A stretch of 64,000 bases of DNA from positions 540,572 to 604,571 of the forward strand of contig DASXUX010000095.1 in the NCBI GenBank assembly GCA_036504595.1, written 5' to 3'. The position numbers and the translations under genes were made by a program. Positions 62,662-64,000 of the stretch are shown here, in pieces. This DNA is from DASXUX01 sp036504595. Its GTDB lineage: Bacteria > Planctomycetota > SZUA-567 > H5-PLA8. Within the stretch, counting starts at the first letter, position 1. Each line of letters starts with the position of its first letter. The notes under the pieces are model-generated. The model made no database searches. It was not told the origin of the DNA and saw only the letters and a program-made list of their open reading frames with translations.

Positions 62662-63138
62662 GAAGCACTTCCTCGCTGACCGCCCAAGTCTGCTGCCGTC
62701 CGCAACTTAGATCAAGCGAAAGCATTAGACCCGAACTGTCACAGGTTAGACGGACGACTCCCCATTTTGCGGCGCACACCGCGCAATTTTTGCTCTTTCT
62801 CCCCCCGCTCGTCCATTCCGCCGCTCTTCCATACCGCTGTCCACCCCTGCACGTCCGTGCGTCGTAACCGGCGTTGTCGTCAATCTCCGCCCACCGTTGT
62901 CCACCCGTGCACCTCCGTGCACTCCTCCTGTGTGGCACGGGCAGGCTGCGCCACGTCTTTTTGTGGCGCAGATTGCCCGTGAATGCGGCCACCTTCATCA
63001 CTTGGCTCCGCCTTCTCGCCCGTTTCATCATCCGCGCCTTCATTCTCGTGCTCGAATTCTCATCTGCGGCAACACCTTCCCCCCCGCCAGTCCACCAACC
63101 CCAGCCCGAATCGCCAATCTGGCCCCGCGTCATTCGCG
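62662..63138. other. Intergenic region of about 480 bp with repeats
   Basis: No gene is supported. It holds two direct copies of a GTCCACCC(C/G)TGCACGTCC-like word (about 62840-62860 and 62899-62925), a half copy of the cloverleaf element (62931-62981) and otherwise low-complexity pyrimidine-rich sequence leading into the AraC-type gene 3' end. Confidence 0.55.
62931..62981. mobile_element. Half copy of the GTGTGGCACGGGCAGG palindromic element
   Basis: TGTGGCACGGGCAGG then hairpin CTGCGCCAC-GTCTTTTT-GTGGCGCAG then ATTGCCCGTG. The outer CACGGGCA pairs with TGCCCGTG. The layout equals the first arm of the element at 45408-45529, with a different inner stem sequence. Confidence 0.7.
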
Positions 63139-63993
63139 CTACGTCACCGAAACTCCGACCTCGCGCTTCTCTCCTAGTTGCTCCTCGCCCTCAGTTTTCC
63201 TCACCGCCACCGCCGTCCCCGTCGCCACGCTTCCCACTTCGCGTTCTGCTTCCAAGAGAATCTCTTCGATCAACTCCATCTCGAGTTCATGCGGCGTCTT
63301 CCCAAAGCACAACAAACACGCCCTGAAAAATCTCTGATAAGAGGAGAACCCCAGCCCCATCGCCCACGTCGTCCGATGCCACCTTCCGTCCCGCCGCGAC
63401 TTCTTCAACGCCAAGAAGAACTCATCAGCGCCCGCTCCGTCGTGCCGTTTCTCCCCGTCTCCCCGTCCCCCCGTCTCCCCGTCTTTCAGTTCCTCTGCGG
63501 TGAGCTTCATGAACTTTCGTAGCTCATCGCGCATCCGTTCTCGCACCCCCTCCGCTTTCAGCCGATCCACCATCTCAATCGCCGACATCCCCGTCAGTTC
63601 TTTGCAATAGCTCGTCAACCTCCGCTGCGAAATCCCCAGATGAAAACACACTGTCCGCAACGGATCCCACAGATACGTCCGCACCTCCGCCGCATCGATC
63701 TCGCTCGCGTGCTCGCCCGAATACTTGATCTCGTACCGCAGCAGCGCCTCGGCTTTTTTCACGAGCAGCAGCATTGCACCGAGCCGCTCGCGCGGACTCA
63801 TCTTCGGCTCGTGGTCCGGAAACAGCCCCGAAAGCTGCTGCCACAGCGGCACGCGCTCCACCGCCTGAGCGCGCTCGCGCCGCTCGTCGCGAGCGTCCTG
63901 CAGCGTATTCGCGTGCGCCTCTCCAAACTTCTTGCACTCCTTCGCATATCTCTCGCCCTCGTGGATCGAATTCACGTCGCCGAGTTCCTTCAC
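63139..63993 (-). CDS. AraC-type HTH protein (possibly cut by window end)
   Basis: At least 284 residues. Two helix-turn-helix units of the AraC type are seen: TVCFHLGISQRRLTSYCKEL with TGMSAIEMVDRLK, and TTWAMGLGFSSYQRFFRACL with FGKTPHELEMELIEE. Between them a CCCCGTCT word insert adds DGETGGRGDGEKRHDG in frame. The N-terminal part (about 1-110) is charged and helical and not a known sugar-binding domain. The first Met lies 7 bases from the window edge, so the gene may begin outside. Likely DNA-binding regulator. Confidence 0.68.
   Translation of the reverse strand: MKELGDVNSIHEGERYAKECKKFGEAHANTLQDARDERRERAQAVERVPLWQQLSGLFPDHEPKMSPRERLGAMLLLVKKAEALLRYEIKYSGEHASEIDAAEVRTYLWDPLRTVCFHLGISQRRLTSYCKELTGMSAIEMVDRLKAEGVRERMRDELRKFMKLTAEELKDGETGGRGDGEKRHDGAGADEFFLALKKSRRDGRWHRTTWAMGLGFSSYQRFFRACLLCFGKTPHELEMELIEEILLEAEREVGSVATGTAVAVRKTEGEEQLGEKREVGVSVT
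63440..63486 (-). repeat. CTCCCCGTCTCCCCGTC word repeat inside the AraC-type gene
   Basis: CCCCGTCT-type units in tandem, the same word as at 61352-61440. They are in frame and lengthen the link between the two HTH units. Confidence 0.85.
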
Positions 63994-64000
63994 CGCCAGC

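Noticed and set aside
62438..63133. 231-codon ORF over the pseudokinase 5' end and the intergenic repeats
   Set aside because: It overlaps the kinase N-terminus in another frame and runs through repeat sequence; Trp, Arg and Cys-rich translation with no domain.

Overview
The window looks like a chromosomal segment of a Gram-negative bacterium of moderately high GC, most likely a planctomycete or close PVC relative, perhaps from an uncultured lineage. The pointers are three eukaryote-like Ser/Thr kinase proteins (one fused to a sulfatase-modifying-factor domain, one a pseudokinase), very large secreted proteins built from jelly-roll and Ig-like modules, a GH95 fucosidase, a TMTC-like TPR glycosyltransferase homologue and two sigma-54 activators. 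KdsB implies lipopolysaccharide, and MqnE implies menaquinone synthesis by the futalosine route. The assignment is inference: there is no rRNA or ribosomal protein gene here. I saw no tRNA, CRISPR array, transposase or prophage gene.

Layout. 0-10 kb: tail of an L-serine dehydratase running in frame into an ornithine cyclodeaminase-family gene, endonuclease III, a secreted CAP/Ig protein, hemW and two secreted proteins. 10-24 kb: a 1,911-residue PDZ protein divergent from a SNF2 helicase, a SpoU methyltransferase with a zinc ribbon, a secreted protein, an HTH plus pseudo-receiver protein and a class IV aminotransferase. 23.5-31.4 kb: a redox and metalloid neighbourhood with a peroxiredoxin, an ArsR repressor, DUF488, rubrerythrin, transketolase, a Rieske-FAD reductase and an ArsM-like methyltransferase. 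31.5-40 kb: acs, rpe, a small membrane protein and two divergent Ser/Thr kinases. 40-49 kb: an operon of a zinc-ribbon membrane protein, a ketosynthase-like protein and PhoH/PIN; then mqnE, an MDR dehydrogenase, a propeller lipoprotein and a PA14 protein. 49-55.6 kb: two sigma-54 activators, kdsB-pyrG and an RHH/RelE toxin-antitoxin pair. 55.7-64 kb: GH95 fucosidase, TMTC-like protein, pseudokinase and an AraC-type regulator cut by the window end.

The most striking observation is two apparent selenoprotein genes that ordinary ORF calling splits. A secreted Bcp/PrxQ peroxiredoxin (23522-24043, minus) has an in-frame TGA exactly at the peroxidatic cysteine. An ArsM-like methyltransferase (30596-31345, minus) has an in-frame TGA at the conserved Cys before the IAGAL segment. 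Each TGA is followed, at a spacing suitable for a bacterial SECIS, by a short hairpin with a G in the first two loop bases. The Sec machinery itself is not in the window.

A second theme is a dense population of short tandem 'word' repeats (7-12 bp units such as GTGACGG, CCAGACCA, AATCCAA, GCCAAGAG, CCCCGTCT). They often form inverted pairs between genes, supply stop codons at gene ends and are inserted in frame inside several coding regions. Larger palindromic elements accompany them: a cloverleaf-like unit at 45408-45529, a half copy near 62931, a REP-like insert in transketolase and a multi-hairpin element at 47028-47168.
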